Assembly (NCBI GenBank): GCA_944393385.1
Contig: CALYAA010000002.1
Location: forward strand, 68,274 to 110,191
Reading direction: 5' to 3'
Length of the DNA stretch: 41,918 bases
DNA from: an uncultured Clostridia bacterium
GTDB taxonomy: Bacteria > Bacillota > Clostridia > TANB77 > CAG-508
Shown here: positions 23,486-31,433 of the stretch, piece by piece
Position numbering within the stretch: the stretch's first letter is position 1
Layout: the number at the start of each line of letters is the position of its first letter
Notes under the pieces: model-generated
Database searches by the model: none
Seen by the model: the letters and a program-made list of their open reading frames with translations, nothing else
Told to the model about the DNA's origin: nothing
Program-made: the position numbers and the translations under genes

Positions 23486-24463
23486 GTGGATTTTCAAACA
23501 AAAATACTATTAGCATCATTTGCAGTAACAGTAATACTAGGTCTAATTATTGTGCCAATATTAAGAAAATTTAAAATAGGTCAAATAGAAAGAACAGATG
23601 GACCACAGTCACATCTAAAAAAACAAGGAACGCCAACAATGGGTGGAATCATTATAATGTTAGGAATAATAATAGTAACAGTAATAGCATATATGTATTA
23701 TAAAAATAAAGATGCAGAACTTGCAAAACATTTAATACCAATATTATGCTTAACAACAGGTTTTGGGATTATTGGATTAATAGATGATTTCAAAAAATTA
23801 TTTTTAAAAAACACAGAGGGTTTAAAGCCAAGTTTAAAAATGCTAGGATTATTCATAATTTCAGTAATATTTGTATCATATTTAGTATGGGGATTAAAAT
23901 TAGGAACTGAAACATACATACCATTTGTAGATGCTTATGTCACAATTCCAATAGTGTTATATATACCATTTGCAATTATTGTAATACTAGCTACAACGAA
24001 TGCTATTAATTTAACAGATGGAATAGATGGACTTTCATCAAGTGTTAGTACAATAATTATAACTTGTTTAACAGTTATTGCAACAATGTTTGATGCAAAA
24101 GAGATTATTGTATTTGGTGCAATTGTAATTGGAGCAACTTTAGGATTTTTAATGTTTAATATTTATCCTGCAAAAGCATTTATGGGAGATACAGGATCAC
24201 TATTTTTAGGAGGAGTTGTTTCTGGAATAGCACTTTATTTGAAAATGCCTGTTTTATTATTATTAATTGCAATTATACCAGTTATAGAAACAATATCAGT
24301 TATGATTCAAGTTATTGTATATAAGAAAACAGGAAAAAGAGTATTTAAGATGGCACCAATACACCATCATTTTGAACTATCAGGATGGAGAGAAAATCAA
24401 GTAGTCATGATGTTTAGTGTTATAACATTATTTGCTTGCATTTTAGGACTAAAAGTAATATAA
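23486..24463 (+). CDS. mraY: Phospho-MurNAc-pentapeptide transferase (lipid I synthesis)
   Basis: 325 residues from GTG 23486, 9 nt after GAAAGG; a TTG at 23477 abuts the SD. It is a polytopic membrane protein with about ten helices. Family motifs: DGPQSHLKKQGTPTMGG near the N-terminus, DDFKK, NAINLTDGIDGLSS (about 173-186), FMGDTGSLFLGG (about 231-242) and HHHFELSGW (about 291-299). It transfers phospho-MurNAc-pentapeptide from UDP to undecaprenyl phosphate at the inner leaflet. The usual neighbours murF and murD are absent on both sides. Confidence 0.97.
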   Translation: MDFQTKILLASFAVTVILGLIIVPILRKFKIGQIERTDGPQSHLKKQGTPTMGGIIIMLGIIIVTVIAYMYYKNKDAELAKHLIPILCLTTGFGIIGLIDDFKKLFLKNTEGLKPSLKMLGLFIISVIFVSYLVWGLKLGTETYIPFVDAYVTIPIVLYIPFAIIVILATTNAINLTDGIDGLSSSVSTIIITCLTVIATMFDAKEIIVFGAIVIGATLGFLMFNIYPAKAFMGDTGSLFLGGVVSGIALYLKMPVLLLLIAIIPVIETISVMIQVIVYKKTGKRVFKMAPIHHHFELSGWRENQVVMMFSVITLFACILGLKVI

Positions 24464-24467
24464 AAGT

Positions 24468-24496
24468 TTGAATTATAACCTTAAACATTATATGAT
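24468..24496 (+). promoter_or_regulatory. Internal promoter before ftsW/spoVE
   Basis: TTGAAT (24468-24473), 17 nt, TATGAT (24491-24496). It allows the SEDS gene, murG and the kinase gene to be made separately from murE-mraY. A 7-bp stem (24504-24510/24517-24523) starts right at the expected 5' end. Confidence 0.55.
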
Positions 24497-24561
24497 AAAA
24501 AATATAAAGTACTTAAACTTTATAACTAAAGATAATATAAAAAGAAAGGATTTGTACTGGA

Positions 24562-25734
24562 ATGGCAAATAATAGAAAAAAACAAAAAAAAGAAGTAAAA
24601 GGTTTTTCCAGTTATTTAAATAATTCGGTAGATTTTACATTACTAATAACAGTTTTAATATTACTTTCTTTGGGTCTAGTAATGTTACTTTCTGCAAGTG
24701 CTCCATCTTCTTTGCAAGAATATGGAACCAGTTATAAACTATTCTTAAGACAATTATTTTTTGCAGTTGCAGGATTAGCCGCAATGTGGTTTATATCAAA
24801 ATTTGATTATAGAATATTTCAAAAATTTTACATATGGGCATGGATTGTATCAATAATATTATTAATAGCAGTTTTAATATTTGGTACGGAAAGCCATGGA
24901 GCTACAAGATGGATAGATTTCAAAATAACCACATTCCAACCATCAGAATTAGTTAAATTTTTAATGATTATTTTTTATGCTGGAATATTAGTAAGAAATA
25001 GAGATAATCTAGGAAAATTTTTTAAGGGATTAGTATTCCATGTATTATTCTTAGTACCAATTATTGGATTATTATTAATGGAACCACATTTAAGTACATC
25101 AATAGTTATTATTATTACCTGTTGTGTAATGATGATTATAGCTGGGTGTAAATTTTGGCAATTTTTGGTTTCTGGATTAGTTGTAGGAGGTGTTGGTGGT
25201 ATAGCAGCAACAGTCTTATATCTTGTTAATCAAGGATTTCAAGAGAAATTCCAATATGTATTAACTAGAATAATAACATTTATTGATCCATGGAAATATA
25301 TTAAAGATGAAGGTTGGCAAGTTATACAAAGTTTATATGCAATAGGTTCAGGAGGATTATTTGGAGTTGGATTAGGAGAAAGTAAGCAAAAATATTTATA
25401 TTTACCTGAGCCACATAATGATTTTATTTTCTCAGTATTAGCAGAAGAATTTGGTTTTGTAGGATGTTTAATTGTTTTTATATTATTTGCAGTATTCATT
25501 TGGAGAGGTGTTTTAATTGCAATGAAAGCTCCAGATATGTTTGGAAGTCTAGTTGCAGTAGGAATTACAACTCTTGTTGGAATTCAAGCAATAATAAATG
25601 TAGCTGTTGTAACATCATCTATGCCAGCAACAGGAATGCAATTACCATTCTTTAGTTATGGAGGTACAGCATTATTTTTCCTATTGAGTGAAATAGGTGT
25701 ACTTTTGAGTATATCTAGAGCTAGTGAACGTTGA
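24562..25734 (+). CDS. ftsW: SEDS-family peptidoglycan glycosyltransferase FtsW/SpoVE
   Basis: 390 residues, basic N-terminus then about ten membrane helices. SEDS signatures: SASAPSS after the first helix, GATRWIDF, FQPSELVK, GSGGLFGVGLGESKQK, YLPEPHNDFIFSVLAEEFGF (with the conserved Asp), and GMQLPFFSYGGTALFFLLSE near the C-terminus. SEDS enzymes polymerise lipid II with a partner class b PBP. The position between mraY and murG fits both ftsW (division) and spoVE (spore cortex), which are closely related in Clostridia, so the symbol is a choice. The motif usually read as QPDLGT is here EPHLST. Confidence 0.93.
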   Translation: MANNRKKQKKEVKGFSSYLNNSVDFTLLITVLILLSLGLVMLLSASAPSSLQEYGTSYKLFLRQLFFAVAGLAAMWFISKFDYRIFQKFYIWAWIVSIILLIAVLIFGTESHGATRWIDFKITTFQPSELVKFLMIIFYAGILVRNRDNLGKFFKGLVFHVLFLVPIIGLLLMEPHLSTSIVIIITCCVMMIIAGCKFWQFLVSGLVVGGVGGIAATVLYLVNQGFQEKFQYVLTRIITFIDPWKYIKDEGWQVIQSLYAIGSGGLFGVGLGESKQKYLYLPEPHNDFIFSVLAEEFGFVGCLIVFILFAVFIWRGVLIAMKAPDMFGSLVAVGITTLVGIQAIINVAVVTSSMPATGMQLPFFSYGGTALFFLLSEIGVLLSISRASER

Positions 25735-25764
25735 AAGAACAAATAATAAGAAGGGAGAACAACT

Positions 25765-26889
25765 ATGAAAGTTATAGTTGCTGCTGCTGGAACAGCAGGT
25801 CATATAAATCCTGGTTTAGCGATAGCAAATAAGATAAAAGAGGAAGAAAAAAATTCTGATATTATATTTATAGGAACAAATAGAGGATTAGAAAATGATC
25901 TAGTACCTCGAGCAGGTTATAAATTAAAAACAATTGAAGCATATGGGCTTAGCAAAAAAATTTCATTAGATAACTTAAAGAAAATATGTACAACATTAAA
26001 AGCAACATCAAAAGCTAGAAAGATAATAAAAGAATTTAAACCAGATGTTATTGTTGGAGCAGGAGGCTATATTTGTGGGCCTGTTGTTTGGGCGGGGAAA
26101 AAAGAAAAAATACCAATTGTATTACATGAAAGTAATGCGTATCCAGGGAAAGCCGTAAAACATCTTGCCAAAAAAGCAAATGTGGTTTTAATCTCTTTTG
26201 AAGAAGCAAGAGAAAGAATTCCTAATGCAAAAAAAATTGTATTTACTGGAACACCTGTTAAAATTCAAAAAAGAGACTATACAAAAGAAGAAAAAGATAA
26301 AATTTTAAAAGAATTAAAAATAGAAAATGACCTACCAATTATTTTAGTTTTTGGAGGTAGCCAAGGTGCACAAAAAATAAATGAAGCAATAATTGGTATA
26401 TTAACTAAAAAACTAAATAAAAAGTATCAAATTATATGGGCAACAGGACCAAAACAATATGATATAGTTAAAGAAGAATTAAATAAAAAATCAATTGATA
26501 TAGGAAATGTTTTTAACGCAAAAATACTTCCATATATATATAATATGGAAGAAATAATGAATATTTCTAATGTTATTGTGTCAAGAAGTGGAGCAATGAC
26601 AATAACAGAAATATCTAATTTGGGAAAACCATCAATACTTATTCCACTTCCCAATGTAAGTCAAAATCATCAATTAAGAAATGCAGAAGTTTTACAAAAA
26701 ATTGGAGCTGCAAAAATAATTTTAAATGATAAATTAAATGAAGAAAATCTTAACCAAGAAATTTCAGAAATTATTTTTAACAAGAAAAACATGGAGAACA
26801 TGGGAAAAAAAGCATTGACAAAATCTGTAAAAAATGTACAAGAGAAAATTTATAATGAGATAAAAAAGATAGTAAAAGGTGAAAAATAA
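25765..26889 (+). CDS. murG: UDP-GlcNAc:lipid I GlcNAc transferase (lipid II synthesis)
   Basis: 374 residues. The N-terminal Gly-rich loop is AAGTAGHINPGLAIA. Further MurG motifs are GAGGYICGPVV, HESNAYPGK, the second-domain loop FGGSQGAQKIN, SRSGAMTITEI and LIPLPNVSQNHQLRNAEVL. GT28 family peripheral membrane enzyme making lipid II. Its stop TAA (26887-26889) shares a base with the ATG of the sensor kinase gene (26889). Confidence 0.97.
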   Translation: MKVIVAAAGTAGHINPGLAIANKIKEEEKNSDIIFIGTNRGLENDLVPRAGYKLKTIEAYGLSKKISLDNLKKICTTLKATSKARKIIKEFKPDVIVGAGGYICGPVVWAGKKEKIPIVLHESNAYPGKAVKHLAKKANVVLISFEEARERIPNAKKIVFTGTPVKIQKRDYTKEEKDKILKELKIENDLPIILVFGGSQGAQKINEAIIGILTKKLNKKYQIIWATGPKQYDIVKEELNKKSIDIGNVFNAKILPYIYNMEEIMNISNVIVSRSGAMTITEISNLGKPSILIPLPNVSQNHQLRNAEVLQKIGAAKIILNDKLNEENLNQEISEIIFNKKNMENMGKKALTKSVKNVQEKIYNEIKKIVKGEK

Positions 26890-28064
26890 TGCTAGAAAAT
26901 ATAAAATTTATAATTATAATAATTATAATAGACATAATTATTTTAATAATAAGTGAAATCTTAATGAAAAAATATTTAAAGAAAAAGATTTTATTTCCAA
27001 AAACAAGAATGATAAAAGGTTCTGGAGTTACAAATGATGACCTAGATATTAATAATAGTGTGTTTTTACACATGACAGATGGAATAATTGCTTTTGATAG
27101 AACTGGAAATGTAATATTAATAAATCCTGCAGCAAAAAAGATGATGAATATATCTCAAGAAAATAATACTTTTGAAGAAATATTTGGAAGATTACATATG
27201 AATATAAATTTAGAAAAGATTATTTATCTTGAAAATTGGACAAATACAGAAGAAAGATTACAAATTGATGATAGATTTTTAAATGTTTATTTTGCACCAT
27301 TCAAAAAGGATAATGATAAAACAGTTGGTGTTATTGCAGTTTTACAAGATATTACAGAACATGTAAAACTAGATAATATGAGAAAAGAATTTATTGCAGA
27401 TGTATCACATGAACTAAAAACACCAATTACATCTATTATGGGGTATGCAGATACACTACTAGAAGAAGAATATGATAAAGAAACTCAAAGTAAATTTTTA
27501 AGTGTTATTGCATCAGAAGCAAGAAGGATGGCAAAACTAGTAACAGATTTACTTACATTATCTAAAAATGATAGCAATAAAAATGTAGTAAAAAAAGAAC
27601 AATTCGATTTAGGAGAACTTGTAAAAAAATGTCAAGATAAATTAGCAATAGAAATCAAAAAGAAAAATCATAATGTTAATTGTTTTGTAACTGCAGATGT
27701 TCCACCTGTTTATGCTGACAAAGATGATATAGAAAGAGTTGTTTTAAATATATTAACAAATAGTATAAAATATACAAAAGACAATGGAGAAATAAAAATA
27801 TATGTAGGGTTTGTATATAATGATGCATATATAAAAATTTTTGATAATGGAATAGGTATTCCAGAAGAAGATTTAAATAGAATATTTGAAAGATTTTATC
27901 GTGTAGATAAAGCACGTAGTAGAGAAATGGGAGGTACAGGACTAGGACTTTCTATAGCCAAAGATTTGCTTGATAGAAATGGCGGAAGCATAGATATCAA
28001 AAGTCAAGTAGGAAAAGGAACAGAGGTTGTAATAAAAGTTCCAACTAAAGCAAATGAAAATTAA
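26889..28064 (+). CDS. PhoR/WalK-like sensor histidine kinase without adjacent regulator
   Basis: 391 residues. One N-terminal transmembrane helix (about 5-25, nearly all Ile), no extracellular sensor domain of size, a PAS domain (about 55-160), the dimerisation/phosphoacceptor box FIADVSHELKTPITS (His about 175), then the catalytic domain with N box NILTNSIKYT, G1 DNGIGIP, F box ERFYRVDKAR and G2 GGTGLGLSIAKDL. The order matches PhoR/WalK-type kinases that sense from the membrane or cytoplasm. It overlaps the murG stop by one base, so it is co-translated with lipid II enzymes, yet no response regulator gene is next to it. Confidence 0.92.
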   Translation: MLENIKFIIIIIIIDIIILIISEILMKKYLKKKILFPKTRMIKGSGVTNDDLDINNSVFLHMTDGIIAFDRTGNVILINPAAKKMMNISQENNTFEEIFGRLHMNINLEKIIYLENWTNTEERLQIDDRFLNVYFAPFKKDNDKTVGVIAVLQDITEHVKLDNMRKEFIADVSHELKTPITSIMGYADTLLEEEYDKETQSKFLSVIASEARRMAKLVTDLLTLSKNDSNKNVVKKEQFDLGELVKKCQDKLAIEIKKKNHNVNCFVTADVPPVYADKDDIERVVLNILTNSIKYTKDNGEIKIYVGFVYNDAYIKIFDNGIGIPEEDLNRIFERFYRVDKARSREMGGTGLGLSIAKDLLDRNGGSIDIKSQVGKGTEVVIKVPTKANEN

Positions 28065-28143
28065 TATTTGTCATTTGCTTATTTTAATTAAAAGTATATA
28101 TATTAATAATTTCATAAATTTTTCAATTCAATACGGAAATATA

Positions 28144-28235
28144 AGAATTTCTAAAATTATTTGATGGCACCCTTTCACTTAGTCCTCGCTAACGCTCGAC
28201 GCGAACATTTTCCATAAAATAATTTAAGAAATTCT
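28144..28235. repeat. 92-bp imperfect palindrome with GC-rich centre (REP/MITE-like)
   Basis: Arms 28144-28167 and 28212-28235 are 24-nt inverted repeats with two mismatches. The 44-nt centre (28168-28211) contains a GC-rich stretch (TCCTCGCTAACGCTCGACGC) unlike the AT-rich flanks. No ORF lies within. It lies in the 316-nt gap between the kinase gene and the Pro/Arg-rich gene. The gap otherwise holds AT-rich sequence with a possible -10 (TATAAT) near 28330. Confidence 0.6.
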
Positions 28236-28380
28236 AAATTTCCTCCAATCATATTCAAAATTTATTTATTATTAATATATATACTTTTTTTTATATTTAA
28301 AATATGTATCAATAATTTTCTAAAAACATATAATATATTAAAATTTTGGCAGATAGCCTTAAGAAAGGAATGTAAAAAAA

Positions 28381-28995
28381 ATGAGTTCAGTATATGATGA
28401 TTATATGAGAAGTGTTTTTGGATATGAACCAATAAATTATAGAAATACATATGAACAAGATTACAATGATTATATGGAATATGCAAATTATTCAATACCA
28501 CAACAAACAAACAGAAATAATGAAACTCTAGAAGAATGTTATCCAGACATATATAAATTGGTGTATCCAATGGTACAAAAAGCATGTACTCAAAATACAA
28601 GAAATCTTTCAAATGAATTAATTGATGATATGACAGATGAAATTTATTTTGCAATAGAAGATGATAATTTAAATAGATCATTAGAACAAAGTAATTTAGT
28701 AGACACAGCAAATAATACATCAGCAAAAAGACAAATAGATAACAAATTAGTGCAAAACCAACAAGAAAATAGAGATATAAATAATCGACAAAGAATAAGA
28801 AACCAGAGTTTAAGAGATTTAATAAAAATATTAATACTAAGAGAACTAATTAATAGACCTGGATTTAGACCAAGACCACCAATGCCACCACCTCCAAGAC
28901 CTCCACGCCATCCAATGCCACCTTCAAGACCTCCAATGAGACCTGGAATGGGTAGACCACCATTTAATAGAGATTTATATGAACAAGACTATTGA
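28381..28995 (+). CDS. Unknown protein with Pro/Arg/Met-rich C-terminus
   Basis: 204 residues after SD AAGAAAGGA. Three parts are visible: a Tyr/Asn/Asp-rich N-terminus (1-60) with YEQDYNDYMEY, a helical middle (about 60-150) that contains the only Cys residues, and a C-terminal Pro-rich low-complexity tail (about 158-195; PRPPMPPPPRPPRHPMPPS and similar). The last residues again read YEQDY. No signal peptide. Such Tyr- and Pro-rich proteins occur among spore coat proteins of spore formers, and that is my best guess in this genome, but no family is recognised. It is single, followed by a strong terminator. Confidence 0.7.
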   Translation: MSSVYDDYMRSVFGYEPINYRNTYEQDYNDYMEYANYSIPQQTNRNNETLEECYPDIYKLVYPMVQKACTQNTRNLSNELIDDMTDEIYFAIEDDNLNRSLEQSNLVDTANNTSAKRQIDNKLVQNQQENRDINNRQRIRNQSLRDLIKILILRELINRPGFRPRPPMPPPPRPPRHPMPPSRPPMRPGMGRPPFNRDLYEQDY

Positions 28996-29011
28996 AAATA
29001 AAAAAACAACC

Positions 29012-29052
29012 AAAAAGATTATTCAAAAAAAGAATAATCTTTTTTATTTTTG
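29012..29052 (+). terminator. Rho-independent terminator
   Basis: Perfect 12-bp stem AAAAGATTATTC (29013-29024)/GAATAATCTTTT (29032-29043), A7 loop, then a T-rich tract. Confidence 0.85.
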
Positions 29053-29133
29053 ACTAAAATATATAAAAGCATGTAAACATGCAATTATGTTTCTAAAACA
29101 TAAAAAAGTAAAAATGAAAGGAAAGTGGTAAAA

Positions 29134-29580
29134 ATGAAAGTAAAAGATTTTATGTGTGGAGATGTTTATTGTGTAAAACCAGAAACAAATTTAACAGAAG
29201 TAGCAAAAATAATGGAAAAAAATCATATAGGATGTGTTCCGGTTTGTGATAATTCAAATTATTTAGTAGGACTAATAACAGATAGAGATATTATTTTAAG
29301 AGGAGTTGCTTGTGGAAAAAATACAAATACAACACCAGCAAGTGAAATTATGACTTGTAATATATGCACATGTAATCAAAATGATGATATACAAAATGTT
29401 GAGAAAAAAATGGCTGAAAATCAAGTTAGAAGAATACCTGTAGTAGACAATAACAAAGTAATTGGAATATTAACATTAGGCGATTTAGCAAGATATAATG
29501 AAGAAATTGGAGAAGAAAATTTTTGTGAAACAGTTGAAAATATATGTAATTGCAATGGACAAACTAAAAATAATTATTAA
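29134..29580 (+). CDS. CBS-domain pair protein, cysteine-rich
   Basis: 148 residues from ATG 29134, 9 nt after GAAAGGAAA; the GTG at 29125 lies in the SD. Two CBS repeats make up almost the whole protein: VKPETNLTEVAKIMEKNHIG with VGLITDRDII, then DIQNVEKKMAENQVRRIPVV with VIGILTLGDLARYN. CBS pairs bind adenine nucleotides and regulate partners. Unusual here are about eleven cysteines, some in clusters (CNICTCN, ICNCN), suggesting metal binding or redox sensing. It follows a strong terminator and precedes the YtvI-like gene. Confidence 0.88.
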   Translation: MKVKDFMCGDVYCVKPETNLTEVAKIMEKNHIGCVPVCDNSNYLVGLITDRDIILRGVACGKNTNTTPASEIMTCNICTCNQNDDIQNVEKKMAENQVRRIPVVDNNKVIGILTLGDLARYNEEIGEENFCETVENICNCNGQTKNNY

Positions 29581-29590
29581 AAATTGCGGA

Positions 29591-29610
29591 GTGGCTCTAA
29601 AAGGAGCCAC
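29591..29610 (+). promoter_or_regulatory. GC-rich hairpin between the CBS and YtvI-like genes
   Basis: GTGGCTC (29591-29597)/GAGCCAC (29604-29610), perfect 7-bp stem with a 6-nt loop, but no T-run after it. It may attenuate read-through or mark the end of the CBS message. Confidence 0.45.
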
Positions 29611-29631
29611 AATACATAGAAAAGAGGAAAA

Positions 29632-30723
29632 ATGACAGAAGATTTTAATTATATTTGTAGAGTTTTAAGAAAAGTAATAAATGTAATTTTATTAATTTTA
29701 GGATTATATTTGGGAATAAAATTATCTGTATTTTTTATGCCTTTTTTAATTGCTTTTTTTATTTATTTGCTAATAGAACCTCTTATAAAATTTTTTATGA
29801 AAAAAATGAATTTTAATAGAAAAATAAGTTCTATAATTATTTTTTTCATAATATTTTCAGTTATAATTGGAATTGCTATATTAGGTATTATAACATTTGT
29901 TTCTGAAGCAACGAATTTATTAGAAATGTTGAACCTGTACATAAACAAGGCATATACACAAATACAAGAAAGTATTAGCAAAATTAATATTGAAAAATTA
30001 AGTATTTCAAAAGATATAATAGATTTATTCAAAAATTCATCACAAGAAATATTAATAAAAATATCAAATTGGATAACTGAATTTTTAACAAAATTTTTAA
30101 ATATTGTAACTTCAATTCCAACAGTTTCTATTTATATTGCTATAACAATAATGGCATTATATTTTATGTGTACTGATAAAATTTATATGTTAGACTTTTT
30201 AGAACAACATATTCCTCAAAAATGGGTTCAAAGAATTGGAAAACATATTAGAGAAATAACATCAAATTTAGGAGGATATTTAAAAGCAGAAATAACTTTA
30301 ATATTAATATCATTTATGATATCAATAATAGGATTATATTTATTTAAATTTATTGGAATGAATGTAAAATATCCATTATTAATGGCAATAGTAATAGGAT
30401 TTGTAGATGCATTACCAATTTTAGGCTCAGGAACAATTATGGTTCCATGGGCTGTAATATCTGCACTAAATGGAGATATAAAACTAGGAATAGCAATTGT
30501 TGTTTTATGGATTATAATGTCTATAGTTAGACAATTTTTAGAGCCTAAAATTGTTAGTGGAAAAATTGGAATTCACCCAATATTTACATTAATTGCAATG
30601 TATACAGGTTTTAAATTGATAGGTATTATGGGAATGTTAGTAGGACCAATTGTTTTAATAATATTAAAAAGTATTATTTCTAAAGAAATTGATAAAGGAA
30701 TTTATAATAAATTTTTTATTTAG
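29632..30723 (+). CDS. ytvI: Sporulation integral membrane protein YtvI-like (AI-2E/PerM family)
   Basis: 363 residues with about eight membrane helices: a hydrophobic hairpin near the N-terminus, a soluble loop at about 85-150, then the core with FVDALPILGSGTIMVPWAVI (about 255-275), RQFLEPKIVSGKIGIHPIFT and a final GMLVGPIVLIILKSI. These are hallmarks of the AI-2E/PerM permease family, and the DALPILGSG version with this length fits YtvI, made during sporulation. Transport substrate is unknown. The start at ATG 29632 follows GAGGAAAA. The symbol is a best match rather than proven orthology. Confidence 0.78.
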   Translation: MTEDFNYICRVLRKVINVILLILGLYLGIKLSVFFMPFLIAFFIYLLIEPLIKFFMKKMNFNRKISSIIIFFIIFSVIIGIAILGIITFVSEATNLLEMLNLYINKAYTQIQESISKINIEKLSISKDIIDLFKNSSQEILIKISNWITEFLTKFLNIVTSIPTVSIYIAITIMALYFMCTDKIYMLDFLEQHIPQKWVQRIGKHIREITSNLGGYLKAEITLILISFMISIIGLYLFKFIGMNVKYPLLMAIVIGFVDALPILGSGTIMVPWAVISALNGDIKLGIAIVVLWIIMSIVRQFLEPKIVSGKIGIHPIFTLIAMYTGFKLIGIMGMLVGPIVLIILKSIISKEIDKGIYNKFFI

Positions 30724-30783
30724 TTCTTTTTTATTAGATAAGTTCATAAATTTTATTAAAAAAGATAAATGGAGGACTTATCA

Positions 30784-31335
30784 ATGCGTATATATAATAT
30801 AAAAATAAATGGAGGATTAGCACTAAAAATTATAATATTTCTATTATCATTATTTATGTTAATAGTTTTTTTGCTTAGCATATATAGAATTTTTTTTACT
30901 AGTGAAAAATTTTTCGTAAAAGACAAAGTTACACCAAATGATATAACAGAAATTGACCCAGACAATTATACTAATATATTACAAGCTGTTCATGAAAATA
31001 TAGATTCATATATAGGATTAAAAATAAAATTCACAGGATATGTTTATAGAATAATTGATTTTAATGAAAATCAATTTGTTTTGGCAAGAGATATGGTAAT
31101 AAATGATGAAGGTACACAAACAGTAATAGTAGGATTTTTATGTGATTATTCACATATAAAAAATTTTGAAACAGGAAAATGGATAGAAGTTATTGGAACT
31201 ATAAAAAGAGGTAAATATCATAATGAGGAAATACCAATTATAGATGTTGAAAAAATAAAAGAAGCAGAAGAGCCAGAAGAACCATTTGTACCAATTCCAA
31301 ATAATACTTATATTCCAACAAGCGGAATTTTGTAG
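30784..31335 (+). CDS. Membrane-anchored protein with a YcgQ/DUF1980-like C-terminal domain
   Basis: 183 residues from ATG 30784, with GGAGG (about 30771-30775) before it; the ATG at 30769 overlaps the SD. One membrane helix at about 12-36, then an exported or cytosolic domain of about 130 residues: YIGLKIKFTGYVYRIIDFNENQFVLARDM and TGKWIEVIGTIKRG. (Longer runs are shortened here.) This matches the C-terminal OB-like part of YcgQ/TIGR03943 proteins, whose usual multi-helix N-terminal part and YcgR permease partner are absent. The C-terminal tail is Pro/Glu-rich. Function unknown. Confidence 0.65.
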   Translation: MRIYNIKINGGLALKIIIFLLSLFMLIVFLLSIYRIFFTSEKFFVKDKVTPNDITEIDPDNYTNILQAVHENIDSYIGLKIKFTGYVYRIIDFNENQFVLARDMVINDEGTQTVIVGFLCDYSHIKNFETGKWIEVIGTIKRGKYHNEEIPIIDVEKIKEAEEPEEPFVPIPNNTYIPTSGIL

Positions 31336-31351
31336 AAATATGTCAAAATCC

Positions 31352-31380
31352 TTGATTTATGCAAAAAGATAATGTATAAT
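31352..31380 (+). promoter_or_regulatory. SigA promoter of the beta-CASP nuclease gene
   Basis: TTGATT (31352-31357), 17 nt, TATAAT (31375-31380). The leader has a 12-bp palindrome GAATAATTATTC (31408-31419) just before the SD AAGGAG. Confidence 0.7.
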
Positions 31381-31433
31381 ATGTACATAGTCCGCACTTA
31401 CTCAAAAGAATAATTATTCAAGGAGTGGATAAA

